From the NCBI GenBank assembly GCA_965215315.1, contig CBDCDB010000008.1, positions 186,001-250,000 on the forward strand: a DNA stretch of 64,000 nt, read 5' to 3'. The first letter of the stretch is position 1; every line of letters begins with the position of its first letter. Source of the DNA: Truepera sp965215315. Lineage in GTDB: Bacteria; Deinococcota; Deinococci; Deinococcales; Trueperaceae. Position numbers and translations under genes: made by a program. Under the pieces are notes generated by a model. That model saw only the letters and a program-made list of their open reading frames with translations, was not told where the DNA came from and searched no databases. Positions 1-8,268 of this stretch are shown in pieces.

Positions 1-208
1 TACTAACGAACGCATAGGCTACCATTTGGGTCTGAGCATTTTCCCACACCCGAAAGGTCTTGCAGTTCTCTGGCACGCCGACAACCTCATAGAGGTCTTC
101 CGGGCTGGGGTAATCGCTCAGATGGTCGGGAGCTCGGGCTATCCGCATCACAGCCTGCACCGCTTCTAAATCGCGTTTGGATTCGAAGGCTCGAGCGTGG
201 TACTGCAT
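1..208 (-). CDS. GNAT-like N-acetyltransferase, N-terminal part
   Basis: The reading frame starts at an ATG ending at 208 and stays open to the window edge, so only about the first 69 residues are visible. The start reads MQYHARAFESKRDLEAVQ, which resembles the opening strand and helix of GNAT acetyltransferases. A purine-rich GGGGGAA lies just upstream of the start. It lies 28 bases downstream of the leuS stop on the same strand and may be the second gene of that unit. The acetyl-CoA binding loop is outside the window, so the family call is tentative. Confidence 0.5.
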   Translation of the reverse strand, partial: MQYHARAFESKRDLEAVQAVMRIARAPDHLSDYPSPEDLYEVVGVPENCKTFRVWENAQTQMVAYAFVS

Positions 209-236
209 AAGTTCCCCCAAAAAAAGATAAAAACTT

Positions 237-2753
237 CTACCCTTTTACGACGATGTTGACGAGCCGCCCCGGTACCACAATCTCCCGCACAACCTCTTTT
301 CCCTCCAGATGCCGCCCTACATTCGGCTCCGCTTTCGCCGCTGCCAAGACCGCAGCTTTATCCGCGTCTTTAGGCACTGTCACCTCACCGCGCCTTTTGC
401 CGCTGACCTGTACTGCAACCGTGATGGTGTCTTGCTCCAAGGCTGCCGGGTCGTAGTCGGGCCACGTCTGCTGATGTACCGAGCCCGTAAACCCGCTCCG
501 CTCCCACAGTTCATCGGCGATATGGGGCGCGATGGGAGCCAGCAACAAGAGCAGTTTTTGGATGCCTTTAGCCCACACTTCTGTCTCTATCATCTCTGAC
601 GCTTTGGCTTTATTCATCGTATTGGTCAAGGTCATCAGCTCGGCAACGGCGGTATTAAACTGCAACCCGGCTAAATCTTCTGAAACCTCTTTGACAGCGT
701 AGTTTACGGCGCGGCGCAGCTCCTTTTGTGCGGTCTCGCCTGCGTCACCCTCACCTTTGGGCGCTTCGGTGACGAGCGCCCAGACCCGGTTCAAAAAACG
801 TGCAACGCCCTCGATGCCGGTGCTGCTCCACGGCCCGCCCGCTTCCCACGGCCCGATAAACATCAGGTAAGCGCGTACGGTGTCCGCGCCGTATTCGTTT
901 ACCAAATCGTCCGGGTTGACGACGTTGCCCCGCGACTTCGACATTTTTTCGTTGTCTTCGCCCAAAATCATGCCCTGATTGCGGAGTTTGGTAAAGGGTT
1001 CGCCCTCACGGATTAAACCCAAATCACGGACGACTTTGGTAAAAAAGCGGGCGTACAAGAGGTGCAAAATGGCGTGCTCGACGCCGCCGGTGTACTGCTC
1101 TACGGGCGTCCACTTGGCAGCCAATTCGGTGTCGAAAGGGCCGTCCTCTTGGTGTGGCGAGAGGAAGCGGAACCAGTACCACGACGAATCGACAAAGGTG
1201 TCCATCGTGTCCGTTTCGCGTTTGGCGGGGCCGCCGCATTCGGGGCAGACCGCGTTCAGAAACGCTTCGTGATACTTCAGCGGTGACTCGCCGGTAGGCA
1301 TAAAGGCCACGTCGGTGGGCAAGACGACGGGGAGATTTTCTTCTTTTTCAGGCACCAAACCGCACGCGTCGCAGTACAAAAAGGGGATCGGGGTGCCCCA
1401 GGCGCGTTGACGCGAGACCAGCCAGTCGCGGAGCCTATAGGTGACGGTGCTGCGTCCGCTGTGGTTGGCTTCTAAAACCTCGAGCGCCGCCGCTATCGCC
1501 GGACTGTTACGGCCTTTTTCGCCGTTATGCACGGTTCCGTCTATGGGGCCGCTATTTATCATCGTACCGGAGCCTGCATATGCCTCCGTCATCATTTCAG
1601 GATCGTAAGTTACGCTTTCAGCTTCAGGTTTTACGACGGCGATGATGTCCAGCCCAAACTTGCGGGCAAACTCGAAGTCGCGCTGATCACCGTAAGGCAC
1701 TGCCATAATCGCGCCTGTTCCGTAACTCATCATCACGTAGTCGGCGACCCAGACGGGCACCTCAGCGCTGTTCACCGGATTGACCGCGTACGACCCTGTA
1801 AAAACGCCGGTCTTTTCTTTCCCTTCGGACTGCCGCTCGATTTCGCTCAGGTGTGACGCCGCTTTCACGTAGTCCGTGATGGCTCCCTGCTGCTCGGGCG
1901 TCGTCAACTTCTCTACCAGCGGGTGTTCGGGTGCCAAGACCATAAAGGTAACGCCCCAGAGCGTATCGGGCCGCGTGGTAAAGATCGTAAAGTCACCCGC
2001 GTCGCTCTTAAAGGTGACTTCTGCGCCCTCGCTGCGCCCAATCCAATTGGTCTGCATGAGCTTGACCTTTTCAGGCCAGTCGAGCCCGGAAAAGTCCAGC
2101 AGTTCGTCGGCGTAATCCGTAATCTTAAAGTGCCACTGCGGCATCAAACGGCGTTCGATCAGCGCCCCCGAACGGTCGCCGCGACCGCCTATGACCTGTT
2201 CGTTGGCCAGCACGGTCTGGTCTACCGGATCCCAGTTGACGAACGATTCTTTACGGTAGGCCAGACCGCGTTCAAACATCTTCAAGAAAAACCACTGATT
2301 CCAGCGGTAGTATTCGGGGTCGCAGGTAATGACTTTTTTCGACCAGTCGAGCGAGGTGCCCATCTGCCTAAACTGCTCTTCCATCCGTGCGATACGCTCG
2401 TAGGTGAGCGTCGCAGGGTGAACGTTTTTGCCCTCGCGAGCGGCTTTGATCGCGGCGTTTTCGGCGGGCAGACCGAAGGCGTCAAACCCCATCGGGAAAA
2501 ATACATTCAAGCCGCGCATCCGTTTGAAGCGGGCGTAGGCGTCGGGGACGGCGAAGGCGTACCAGTGCCCGACGTGCAGGTCGCCTGAAGGATACGGATA
2601 CATCGTCAGGTAATAAAAAGGCTCTTTAGCGCTCGCTAAATCGGTTTCGTACAGCTTGGCGTCGGCCCAGCGTTGCTGCCATTTAGGTTCGATCTCCTGC
2701 GGGTTGTAACGTTCAGAACGGTAGGGCGTAGGTATTGCGGGTTCGGTGCTCAT
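237..2753 (-). CDS. leuS: Leucyl-tRNA synthetase
   Basis: This cytoplasmic class I synthetase charges tRNA-Leu with leucine. The 838 residues match the usual bacterial LeuRS length. The HIGH-type motif HVGH is at residues 60-63 inside YPYPSGDLHVGHW, and the KMSKS loop is at about 603-607. The large CP1 editing domain lies between them. Two Cys pairs (CDAC and CPEC, roughly residues 455-510) look like the zinc-binding insertion of bacterial LeuRS. The C-terminal anticodon-binding and Leu-specific domains are present. The start at 2753 has GGAGA eight bases upstream. The transcript is preceded by a leucine leader peptide and an intrinsic terminator, so expression is probably attenuated according to leucyl-tRNA supply. 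Confidence 0.98.
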   Translation of the reverse strand: MSTEPAIPTPYRSERYNPQEIEPKWQQRWADAKLYETDLASAKEPFYYLTMYPYPSGDLHVGHWYAFAVPDAYARFKRMRGLNVFFPMGFDAFGLPAENAAIKAAREGKNVHPATLTYERIARMEEQFRQMGTSLDWSKKVITCDPEYYRWNQWFFLKMFERGLAYRKESFVNWDPVDQTVLANEQVIGGRGDRSGALIERRLMPQWHFKITDYADELLDFSGLDWPEKVKLMQTNWIGRSEGAEVTFKSDAGDFTIFTTRPDTLWGVTFMVLAPEHPLVEKLTTPEQQGAITDYVKAASHLSEIERQSEGKEKTGVFTGSYAVNPVNSAEVPVWVADYVMMSYGTGAIMAVPYGDQRDFEFARKFGLDIIAVVKPEAESVTYDPEMMTEAYAGSGTMINSGPIDGTVHNGEKGRNSPAIAAALEVLEANHSGRSTVTYRLRDWLVSRQRAWGTPIPFLYCDACGLVPEKEENLPVVLPTDVAFMPTGESPLKYHEAFLNAVCPECGGPAKRETDTMDTFVDSSWYWFRFLSPHQEDGPFDTELAAKWTPVEQYTGGVEHAILHLLYARFFTKVVRDLGLIREGEPFTKLRNQGMILGEDNEKMSKSRGNVVNPDDLVNEYGADTVRAYLMFIGPWEAGGPWSSTGIEGVARFLNRVWALVTEAPKGEGDAGETAQKELRRAVNYAVKEVSEDLAGLQFNTAVAELMTLTNTMNKAKASEMIETEVWAKGIQKLLLLLAPIAPHIADELWERSGFTGSVHQQTWPDYDPAALEQDTITVAVQVSGKRRGEVTVPKDADKAAVLAAAKAEPNVGRHLEGKEVVREIVVPGRLVNIVVKG

Positions 2754-2798
2754 GATGTCTCCACTATAGTTCAGACAAGGTGTGCTCAGCTAACGTGC

Positions 2799-2828
2799 AA
2801 AAGAAAAACCCCAACCATGAAGTTGGGG
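2799..2828 (-). terminator. Attenuator terminator upstream of leuS
   Basis: On the minus strand CCCCAAC pairs with GTTGGGG across a six-base loop, and the stem is followed by TTTTTCTTTT. It lies between the leader peptide stop and leuS, so it must be read through for leuS to be made. An alternative pairing is visible. Leader codons 12-14 (GGGCCGAGA, 2858-2866) can pair at 8 of 9 positions with TCTCTGCCC (2826-2834). That partner takes three bases of the 5' arm of this terminator. Confidence 0.85.
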
Positions 2829-2851
2829 CAGAGAGGCGCGTACGGGTACGC

Positions 2852-2899
2852 TTACGGTCTCGGCCCACCTGGTAGGAGTAGCTTAAATATGCGGAACAT
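2852..2899 (-). CDS. Leucine leader peptide of leuS
   Basis: This 15-codon frame encodes MFRIFKLLLPGGPRP. It has three consecutive leucine codons (CTA CTC CTA, codons 7-9), two of them CTA. A strong-looking promoter ends six bases before its ATG, so it is probably the first thing translated on a leaderless mRNA. The layout matches classical amino-acid attenuation. A ribosome stalled at the Leu codons would leave codons 12-14 free for antiterminator pairing, while a ribosome reaching the stop would cover them and let the terminator form. The peptide is read directly from the sequence; its regulatory role is inference. No gene symbol is established for this lineage. Confidence 0.8.
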   Translation of the reverse strand: MFRIFKLLLPGGPRP

Positions 2900-2905
2900 A
2901 CGCCT

Positions 2906-2935
2906 ATGGTAGGCGTAAACAAAAAGGTTTGTCAA
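2906..2935 (-). promoter_or_regulatory. leuS leader promoter
   Basis: On the minus strand TTGACA (2930-2935) and TACCAT (2906-2911) are separated by 18 bases. The leader ATG follows the -10 box by six bases, so transcription should begin at or next to the start codon. Confidence 0.75.
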
Positions 2936-2948
2936 CAAAGCTTGCCAG

Positions 2949-3566
2949 CTAGACCTGTTGAGTAAATTCGTAGACATCTTCATCGGTCAAAAGAAACCAG
3001 TCACTATGGGTTCGTCTCTCCTGAAAACGTCCGTGCCAATAGACCTCGAGTTCAATCATACGGTCGGTCTCAAAAACGTAAACGACCTCGACCGGGTAGG
3101 GGAGCTGCTGTCTTATCTGGCGGAGGCGTTGTTCAAAAAGTTGCGACCTGCCGATTTTGTAAAAAGGCCCAGCTTTAAGCAGATAGACGCAACCCGCAGG
3201 TGTAGCTGCAAACATCGCTTGACCTACAGCCTGACCTCCCACATCTTTACGGCGTATCGCTTCAAGACCTACAGCCTGACTGCTTATAGTTCTGTAACTC
3301 ACAGTTTGGCTGCTTGCGTCTCTATAACCGCTACTGTAACCGGCAGCTTGACTGTTCATGTAGTCGAAACTAGAGGGCGCAGCTATTCGGGTCATACGCT
3401 CAGAGCGCTGACTTGCAAAGCTGTAGAGTACGAGAAACAGGGCGAGGCCACCTAAAAAAATCCAGACGCCGAGATTACCGGCTGCGCCGCCACTAAACCT
3501 GAACAGGGACGCTGCAAAGGCTCCGACAAACAACCAGCCTGCACATCCTACGGCAGTATTACGCAT
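2949..3566 (-). CDS. Membrane-anchored T5orf172/GIY-YIG-like protein
   Basis: The C-terminal half (from VYLLKAGPFYKIGRS to HSDWFLLTDEDV) resembles the T5orf172/MUG113 branch of the GIY-YIG nuclease superfamily. It keeps the YLL...YKIG strand pair and a late Glu/His-rich WHGRF segment. The N-terminus has two probable membrane helices. Between these parts lies a low-complexity stretch with repeats of the SQAVG type, and the DNA there repeats CCTACAGCCTGAC. I start it at the ATG ending at 3566, because that ATG overlaps the TGA of a small upstream frame (TGATG), rather than at a TTG 15 bases upstream. A nuclease role is family inference, and membrane anchoring of such a domain is unusual. Confidence 0.7.
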   Translation of the reverse strand: MRNTAVGCAGWLFVGAFAASLFRFSGGAAGNLGVWIFLGGLALFLVLYSFASQRSERMTRIAAPSSFDYMNSQAAGYSSGYRDASSQTVSYRTISSQAVGLEAIRRKDVGGQAVGQAMFAATPAGCVYLLKAGPFYKIGRSQLFEQRLRQIRQQLPYPVEVVYVFETDRMIELEVYWHGRFQERRTHSDWFLLTDEDVYEFTQQV

Positions 3567-3682
3567 CAGCCACGCTCCCAAAACATGAGGGAGGACTCGT
3601 CTTCACTCACCATTTTCACGCCCGTCATATCAGGTATTAGTATACCTGACTCGGTGCGCTGTAGTACTGACTGACCGATCAA
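3566..3682 (-). CDS. Possible small protein upstream of the GIY-YIG-like gene
   Basis: An open frame without family resemblance ends in a TGA that overlaps the next gene's ATG. I see no ATG at a sensible place. The listed start is a TTG at 3682, giving 38 residues that end SEDESSLMFWERG. The frame stays open further upstream, nearly to the divergent gene's promoter, so the true start could lie further upstream. The stop-start overlap and coding-like composition argue that it is real, but this is weak evidence. Confidence 0.35.
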   Translation of the reverse strand: MIGQSVLQRTESGILIPDMTGVKMVSEDESSLMFWERG

Positions 3683-3765
3683 CCTTGAGCCTTTCTCCAG
3701 AGCTTTGGCAGCGGTATTAAACGAAGTTTTGTTGTCGGCGTAACGTACTACCTTAAATATTAAGC

Positions 3766-3771
3766 TACGAT
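3766..3771 (+). promoter_or_regulatory. -10 box, leaderless, RecA-like ATPase gene
   Basis: TACGAT sits six bases before the ATG at 3778. No convincing -35 is visible. Confidence 0.45.
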
Positions 3772-3777
3772 AACGTC

Positions 3778-4773
3778 ATGAACCCTAAAGTCAACCCTTT
3801 AAGTCGGCGTCCGGCTCAGAAGCGTCTGGTGATTGCGGTGCGCGGGGCAGCCGGAACAGGTAAAAGTTACTTTGCAGCCTCACTTGCGGACGCGGGCGTC
3901 GGGCGGCTTCTATTTTTTGACGTTGAACGTAAATCACGGCTCTTGCCGGGGGCCACCGGTGACGCGCCCAAGTTCGACGCCGTAGAGGTGCATCACCCGG
4001 ACGAACTGCCGGAGTTTATCGACTGGGCTCTGGACGGTGAGGGGAAAGCGGAGCATTACGGGGCCTACGCGCTCGATTCGTGGAGTTTGTACTTTGCCCG
4101 TAAACACCGCGAAACGCTCCGGGCCGTGCGGGAGAAAACGGGCGACCCGACCGCGCCGCCGACTGCCGACCAACTCCAAGACGATCAGGTGCTCTACCAG
4201 GAGGTGTTACGGCGGCTCTGTATGGATTCGGGTGCGTGCGTGGTGATTACCGACCACATTGCGGCGAAGGGTAAAGAGCAGGTTGAGGAAAATGAGCTGG
4301 GTCAAGTTGTACCGATTACCAGGGGCGGTTTGGAGTACTTTATCGACGTGATGCTCGAGCTTTCCCTCCGCGCTGACGGCTTTGACACGAAACGTATCGG
4401 GACGGTGGTGAAGAGCAACAGCGACCATTTTCCGATTGGGCTAGAAATCGGAGAACCGACGTTTGGGATGATGCTCGAGCAGATGGACGACGTACCTAAA
4501 CCCGCTGCTGACGATATTCCCGAGTTTTTGACGCTCGAGGACGAACCTGTAGAAACCGGCCCGACGCTAGACGAGGTGGTCAAGCAAGCCGAAACCTACG
4601 GCTTAGACCGCGCCAAACTGCTTCTTGCCGCCCGGAGCTACCACAAAGTCGCTACCTTAGAACAGCTTAGCGAAGCTCAGCGGGGGGATTTGTTGGGGCG
4701 AATGGCGGAGAAGTTTGGCGGAGTGGTTCAGTCCCGCGTCAAAACGTCCGGTAAAAAAACCTACGCGAACTGA
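3778..4773 (+). CDS. RecA-like P-loop ATPase (phage Sak4-like)
   Basis: The protein has 331 residues with a Walker A motif GAAGTGKS at residues 23-30 and a Walker B-like YALDSWS near residue 99. The fold pattern resembles the AAA_24/Sak4 group of RecA-like ATPases found in phages and some bacteria, which act in single-strand annealing and recombination. The C-terminus (VVQSRVKTSGKKTYAN) is a basic tail. It stands alone between divergent and downstream units, and the -10 box six bases before the ATG suggests a leaderless mRNA. The ATPase fold is clear. The recombination role is inference, and no phage genes surround it. Confidence 0.7.
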   Translation: MNPKVNPLSRRPAQKRLVIAVRGAAGTGKSYFAASLADAGVGRLLFFDVERKSRLLPGATGDAPKFDAVEVHHPDELPEFIDWALDGEGKAEHYGAYALDSWSLYFARKHRETLRAVREKTGDPTAPPTADQLQDDQVLYQEVLRRLCMDSGACVVITDHIAAKGKEQVEENELGQVVPITRGGLEYFIDVMLELSLRADGFDTKRIGTVVKSNSDHFPIGLEIGEPTFGMMLEQMDDVPKPAADDIPEFLTLEDEPVETGPTLDEVVKQAETYGLDRAKLLLAARSYHKVATLEQLSEAQRGDLLGRMAEKFGGVVQSRVKTSGKKTYAN

Positions 4774-4830
4774 CCTGTTCGTGTGGCTCTGATTCTGCCG
4801 TAGGCTTCGTAAAAAACGCGAGCGGCGGGC

Positions 4831-4836
4831 TAAACT
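4831..4836 (+). promoter_or_regulatory. -10 box, leaderless, carotenoid operon
   Basis: TAAACT sits seven bases before the GTG start of crtO at 4844. It would start the whole operon 4844-11642. Confidence 0.5.
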
Positions 4837-4843
4837 TATAAGC

Positions 4844-6382
4844 GTGCCGGATTTTGATGTCATTACCGTCGGAGCGGGTCACAACGCACTTATCACGAGC
4901 GCGTACCTCGCGCAAGCAGGCTACAAAGTAGGAGTTTTCGAGCGGCGCGACGTCGTGGGCGGCGCGGTTTCGACCAAGGAAATCGTACCGGGCTATCAGT
5001 TCGACTTGGGCGGCAGCGCTCATATCTTGATTCGCCTGACGCCGATTGTTCAGGAACTGGGGCTAGAGCGGTTTGGCCTCGAGTACCTCGACATCGACCC
5101 GCTGTTTTTTGCCCCTTACGAGGACGGCGAAAGCGTATTTATCTACCGGAGCGAGCAGGAGACGATAGACGGGCTCGAGCGCACCTATCCCGGCGAGGGC
5201 GAAGCGTACAAACGCTTTATGGACGACTGGCGGCCTTTCGGTAAAGCGGTTAAAGAGCTGTTTTTAAGCACGCCGAGCCCCTTCAACCTGGGCAAAAAGA
5301 TGGTTTTCGGCAAAGCCATTAAGGGCGACTGGAAACAGGCGCTCGGCAAAATCCTCAAGCCTTACGGCGAAGTGGTGGACAGCTATTTCAAAGAAGAGCG
5401 GGTCAAGACGCCTTTGGTTTGGATGGCGGCGCAGTCCGGGCCACCGCCTAGTGAACCGTTTTCGTCGCCGTTTGTGCTGTGGCAGCCGCTGTACCACGAG
5501 GGCGGTATGGCGCGGCCCAAGGGGGGCTCGGGGATGCTCACGCAGGCGCTGGCGCGGCATATCGAAGTGCACGGCGGGCAGATTTTTACAGACGCGCCGG
5601 TTGAGAAGATTTTGGTTGAGGGGACGCGGGCGACGGGTATCGAGGTCGCCGGACAGGTCTATACGGCCCGCACGGTCGTCGCTGGAGCGCACGCGCTCGA
5701 GACCTTCGGTAAGCTTCTACCCGAAGAACACCGGCCTGAAAGTAGCAAAAACATGCGCGTCGGCAACGGGTTTGGGGCGATTTTACGGCTGGCTTTAGAC
5801 GCGCCGATACGCTACACCGCTCATCCCGGCGACGAAGCGCGGCGGGCGCTAGGTCTGTTATGCCGTGACCGGGCGCAGCTGAGCGCGGCCTACGGCGATT
5901 TTTTAGCCGGTCGGCCTGCCGCCGACCCACCCATCGTGGCGATGAGTTTTAGCGCGGTAGACGATACGCTGGCCCCGCCTGGTGGCGAAGTGCTGTGGCT
6001 CTGGGCGCAATATTTCCCCTATGAGCTGGCGAAGGGCGCACGCTGGACCGACATCGAAGATGAGGTAGCGGAAACGATTTTAGATGCTTACGAGGTTTAC
6101 GCGCCCGGCACGAAAGCGAAAGTCGTCGGTAAGTTGTTTCAACATCCGGAGTGGCTCGAGCGCCACTTAGGTCTCTACCGGGGCAACGTGATGCATTTAG
6201 AAATGAGCCTCGACCAGATGTTTGCCCTACGGCCCTTTTTGGGTATGGCGGAGTATAAAACGCACCTGAGAGGGCTCTACCTGACCGGCGCGAGCACGCA
6301 TCCGGGCGGCGGTATCATGGGCGCGTCGGGACGCAACGCAGCGCGGGTCGTGTTAAAAGACCTCGAGAAAAAGAAGGTCTGA
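4844..6382 (+). CDS. crtO: Carotenoid C4 ketolase, CrtO type
   Basis: This FAD-dependent oxidoreductase is related to phytoene desaturases and adds a keto group at C4 of a beta-ionone ring. It has 512 residues and closely resembles Deinococcus CrtO from memory. The shared parts include the N-terminal dinucleotide-binding motif VGAGHNALITSAYLA, the block WMAAQSGPPPS, YHEGGMARPKGGSG, and the C-terminal TGASTHPGGGIMGASGRNAA. In Deinococcus this enzyme supplies the keto group of deinoxanthin. It starts with GTG behind a -10 box, with no ribosome-binding site. The next gene begins four bases after its stop, so it heads the carotenoid operon. Confidence 0.93.
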   Translation: MPDFDVITVGAGHNALITSAYLAQAGYKVGVFERRDVVGGAVSTKEIVPGYQFDLGGSAHILIRLTPIVQELGLERFGLEYLDIDPLFFAPYEDGESVFIYRSEQETIDGLERTYPGEGEAYKRFMDDWRPFGKAVKELFLSTPSPFNLGKKMVFGKAIKGDWKQALGKILKPYGEVVDSYFKEERVKTPLVWMAAQSGPPPSEPFSSPFVLWQPLYHEGGMARPKGGSGMLTQALARHIEVHGGQIFTDAPVEKILVEGTRATGIEVAGQVYTARTVVAGAHALETFGKLLPEEHRPESSKNMRVGNGFGAILRLALDAPIRYTAHPGDEARRALGLLCRDRAQLSAAYGDFLAGRPAADPPIVAMSFSAVDDTLAPPGGEVLWLWAQYFPYELAKGARWTDIEDEVAETILDAYEVYAPGTKAKVVGKLFQHPEWLERHLGLYRGNVMHLEMSLDQMFALRPFLGMAEYKTHLRGLYLTGASTHPGGGIMGASGRNAARVVLKDLEKKKV

Positions 6383-6386
6383 GCCG

Positions 6387-6800
6387 GTGAGCCGTTACGC
6401 CGTAAAAACGCAGGTGCCGAGTGTTGCGGACTATATCCGCATTCGGTTAGCTGCCGGACTCAGCCGTAAAACTGAGGAAGCTGCCACGATAGGGCTGAAA
6501 AATTCACTTTTTGCCGTCACGGTGTTTGACGGCGCTGAATCCGTCGGGCTGGGCCGGGTCATTGGCGACGGCGGCTGCTTCTTTGAAATTGTTGATATTG
6601 CCGTCGCACCTGCGCACCAGAAAAAAGGTGTGGGCAAACTCATTATGGACGCGCTCATGGCGTATATTCGTAATCACGCCCCGAAAAGCGCCTATGTAAG
6701 CCTGATGGCCGACCACGGCACGCCCGACTTTTACGCGAAGTTTGGGTTTACGAAGGCCGAAGCGCCTCACGCTGCCGGGATGTACCTGCGCGTCTCTTAA
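6387..6800 (+). CDS. GNAT family N-acetyltransferase
   Basis: This 137-residue protein has the GNAT core. The acetyl-CoA loop is VAPAHQKKGVGKLIMDALM, preceded by the VDI strand, and a late YAKFGF segment is typical of the fold. It uses a GTG start four bases after crtO and ends four bases before the cyclase gene, so it is co-transcribed within the carotenoid operon. Its substrate is unknown. Nothing in the sequence ties it to carotenoids beyond position. Confidence 0.8.
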   Translation: MSRYAVKTQVPSVADYIRIRLAAGLSRKTEEAATIGLKNSLFAVTVFDGAESVGLGRVIGDGGCFFEIVDIAVAPAHQKKGVGKLIMDALMAYIRNHAPKSAYVSLMADHGTPDFYAKFGFTKAEAPHAAGMYLRVS

Positions 6801-6804
6801 CCTG

Positions 6805-8268
6805 ATGACCTATTTGCAGTTTCACTTCGTCTTTATCTTGCCGCCCCTGTTACTCCTTACGTTCTTGACCTACCGGGCGGCGAAACAGGGGCGGGTGCCC
6901 CGAGCCGGTCTCGTCGCCCTCGGTGTGCATGTTCTTTTAGCGCTGGTTTACACGACGCCTTGGGACAATCTGCTGGTCGCGCGGGGCGTATGGGGTTACG
7001 GCGAAAACCGGGTGCTCTTTACGCTCGGCTGGGTGCCGTTTGAAGAGTACCTGTTTTTCATCTTGCAAACGCTGCTGACGGGCTTGTGGGTGCTGCTTCT
7101 ACGCCGCCGCTATTTAACAGACGTTTCGGTACGCGCTAGCGTTTCTCGAGCCAACACCGTCCGCCTTATCGGGTCACTTTTATGGCTCGGTTTGGCGGCG
7201 GCGGGCGTGCTGGCGCTGAGCACACAGCACGGCCTTTATTTTGGGATGATTGCGGCGTGGGCCGCGCCGATTTTGGCCCTACAATGGGGCTTCGGCGGCG
7301 ACTTGGTATTGTGGCGGCCTTACGTTTTGCTCGCTGGATTTCTGGTGCCGACACTTTATCTGTGGCTGGCTGACCGGTTGGCGCTGGGTCTGGGTATCTG
7401 GTGGATTTCGCCGGAACTCTCATCAAACTGGGCGATTTTCGGACTCCCTGTTGAAGAAGCGCTCTTCTTTTTATTGACCAATTTGCTTGTCGTTTTCGGG
7501 ATAACGCTGGCTTTAGAACCCGCTGCGACGAAACGTCTACGCGCACTCCGCACGCTCAGCTCGTGGCGCTTTATCCTCGCATTATGGGCGCTCTCGATGG
7601 TACCAACGCCGCTCTTTCCGGACGATTTTGCGGCGCTCGCGTACCTCAGCACCGGGCTGCTAACACTCGGCGTGTTCGGGTATACGCTGTCGCGTTATGG
7701 CCAAAAAGCGTGGCTGCTCTTTTTGGTGGCCTTCGGGTTTGGGCTGCTCGTCGAGTGGGTGGGGCACACCACCGGCGTGCCGTTCGGCGCTTACGACTAC
7801 ACTGCGCCGGGGCCGCAGCTCTTAGGGGTGCCGCTCCTGGTGCCGCTCGGCTGGTTTGCGTTTGCGGTCATTGGCATAGAGCTCTCCCCACCCGGCACCA
7901 AACGCTGGCTCGCGCCGCTCGTGCTGGTTGCCTGGGACGTCGGGCTCGACCCGCTGATGGTGTCGCAAGGGTTCTGGGAGTTCGACCGGGGCGGTTACTA
8001 CGGCATTCCGCTGAGTAACTTTCTGGGCTGGTTTGTTGCCGGGACGCTGCTGGTGACGCTGCTGGGGTGGCTCGAGCCCCGCTTACTGCAACACACCTCG
8101 ACCGATTTGCGTGTCGTCTTTTGGGCGCAAGCGTTTTTAATCAGCGTCGGGCTGCTCTTTTACGGTTTGCCGTGGGCAGCACTGGCGGCGTTTGTGGCGA
8201 TGGGCTCGGTGGGTACGTTGGCAAGCTGGCTCAGCACGGGCACCCGCGTCGGTGTCAGGCAGCTGTGA
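6805..8268 (+). CDS. Fused lycopene cyclase (CrtYcd) and carotenoid hydratase (CruF)
   Basis: The 487-residue polytopic membrane protein joins two enzymes. Residues 1-240 contain two lycopene-cyclase repeats of the CrtYc/CrtYd type, each with its acidic motif (PFEEYLFF at 78-85 and PVEEALFF at 215-222). These cyclise a lycopene end to a beta ring. The remaining residues to the C-terminus match the CruF/DUF422 family of carotenoid 1',2'-hydratases, with blocks such as EWVGHTTGVPFGAYDY and GIPLSNFLGWF. In D. radiodurans these two activities are, to my knowledge, separate genes. The start is the ATG four bases after the GNAT stop. The next gene's GTG overlaps its TGA. Confidence 0.85.
   Translation: MTYLQFHFVFILPPLLLLTFLTYRAAKQGRVPRAGLVALGVHVLLALVYTTPWDNLLVARGVWGYGENRVLFTLGWVPFEEYLFFILQTLLTGLWVLLLRRRYLTDVSVRASVSRANTVRLIGSLLWLGLAAAGVLALSTQHGLYFGMIAAWAAPILALQWGFGGDLVLWRPYVLLAGFLVPTLYLWLADRLALGLGIWWISPELSSNWAIFGLPVEEALFFLLTNLLVVFGITLALEPAATKRLRALRTLSSWRFILALWALSMVPTPLFPDDFAALAYLSTGLLTLGVFGYTLSRYGQKAWLLFLVAFGFGLLVEWVGHTTGVPFGAYDYTAPGPQLLGVPLLVPLGWFAFAVIGIELSPPGTKRWLAPLVLVAWDVGLDPLMVSQGFWEFDRGGYYGIPLSNFLGWFVAGTLLVTLLGWLEPRLLQHTSTDLRVVFWAQAFLISVGLLFYGLPWAALAAFVAMGSVGTLASWLSTGTRVGVRQL

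Noticed and set aside
1923..2588. A 221-codon open frame on the plus strand
   Set aside because: It is fully antisense to leuS, with no promoter or ribosome-binding site; a shadow.
5264..5930. Long open frames antisense to crtO
   Set aside because: They lie opposite a well-conserved gene, lack family resemblance and reflect the GC-rich third positions of crtO.
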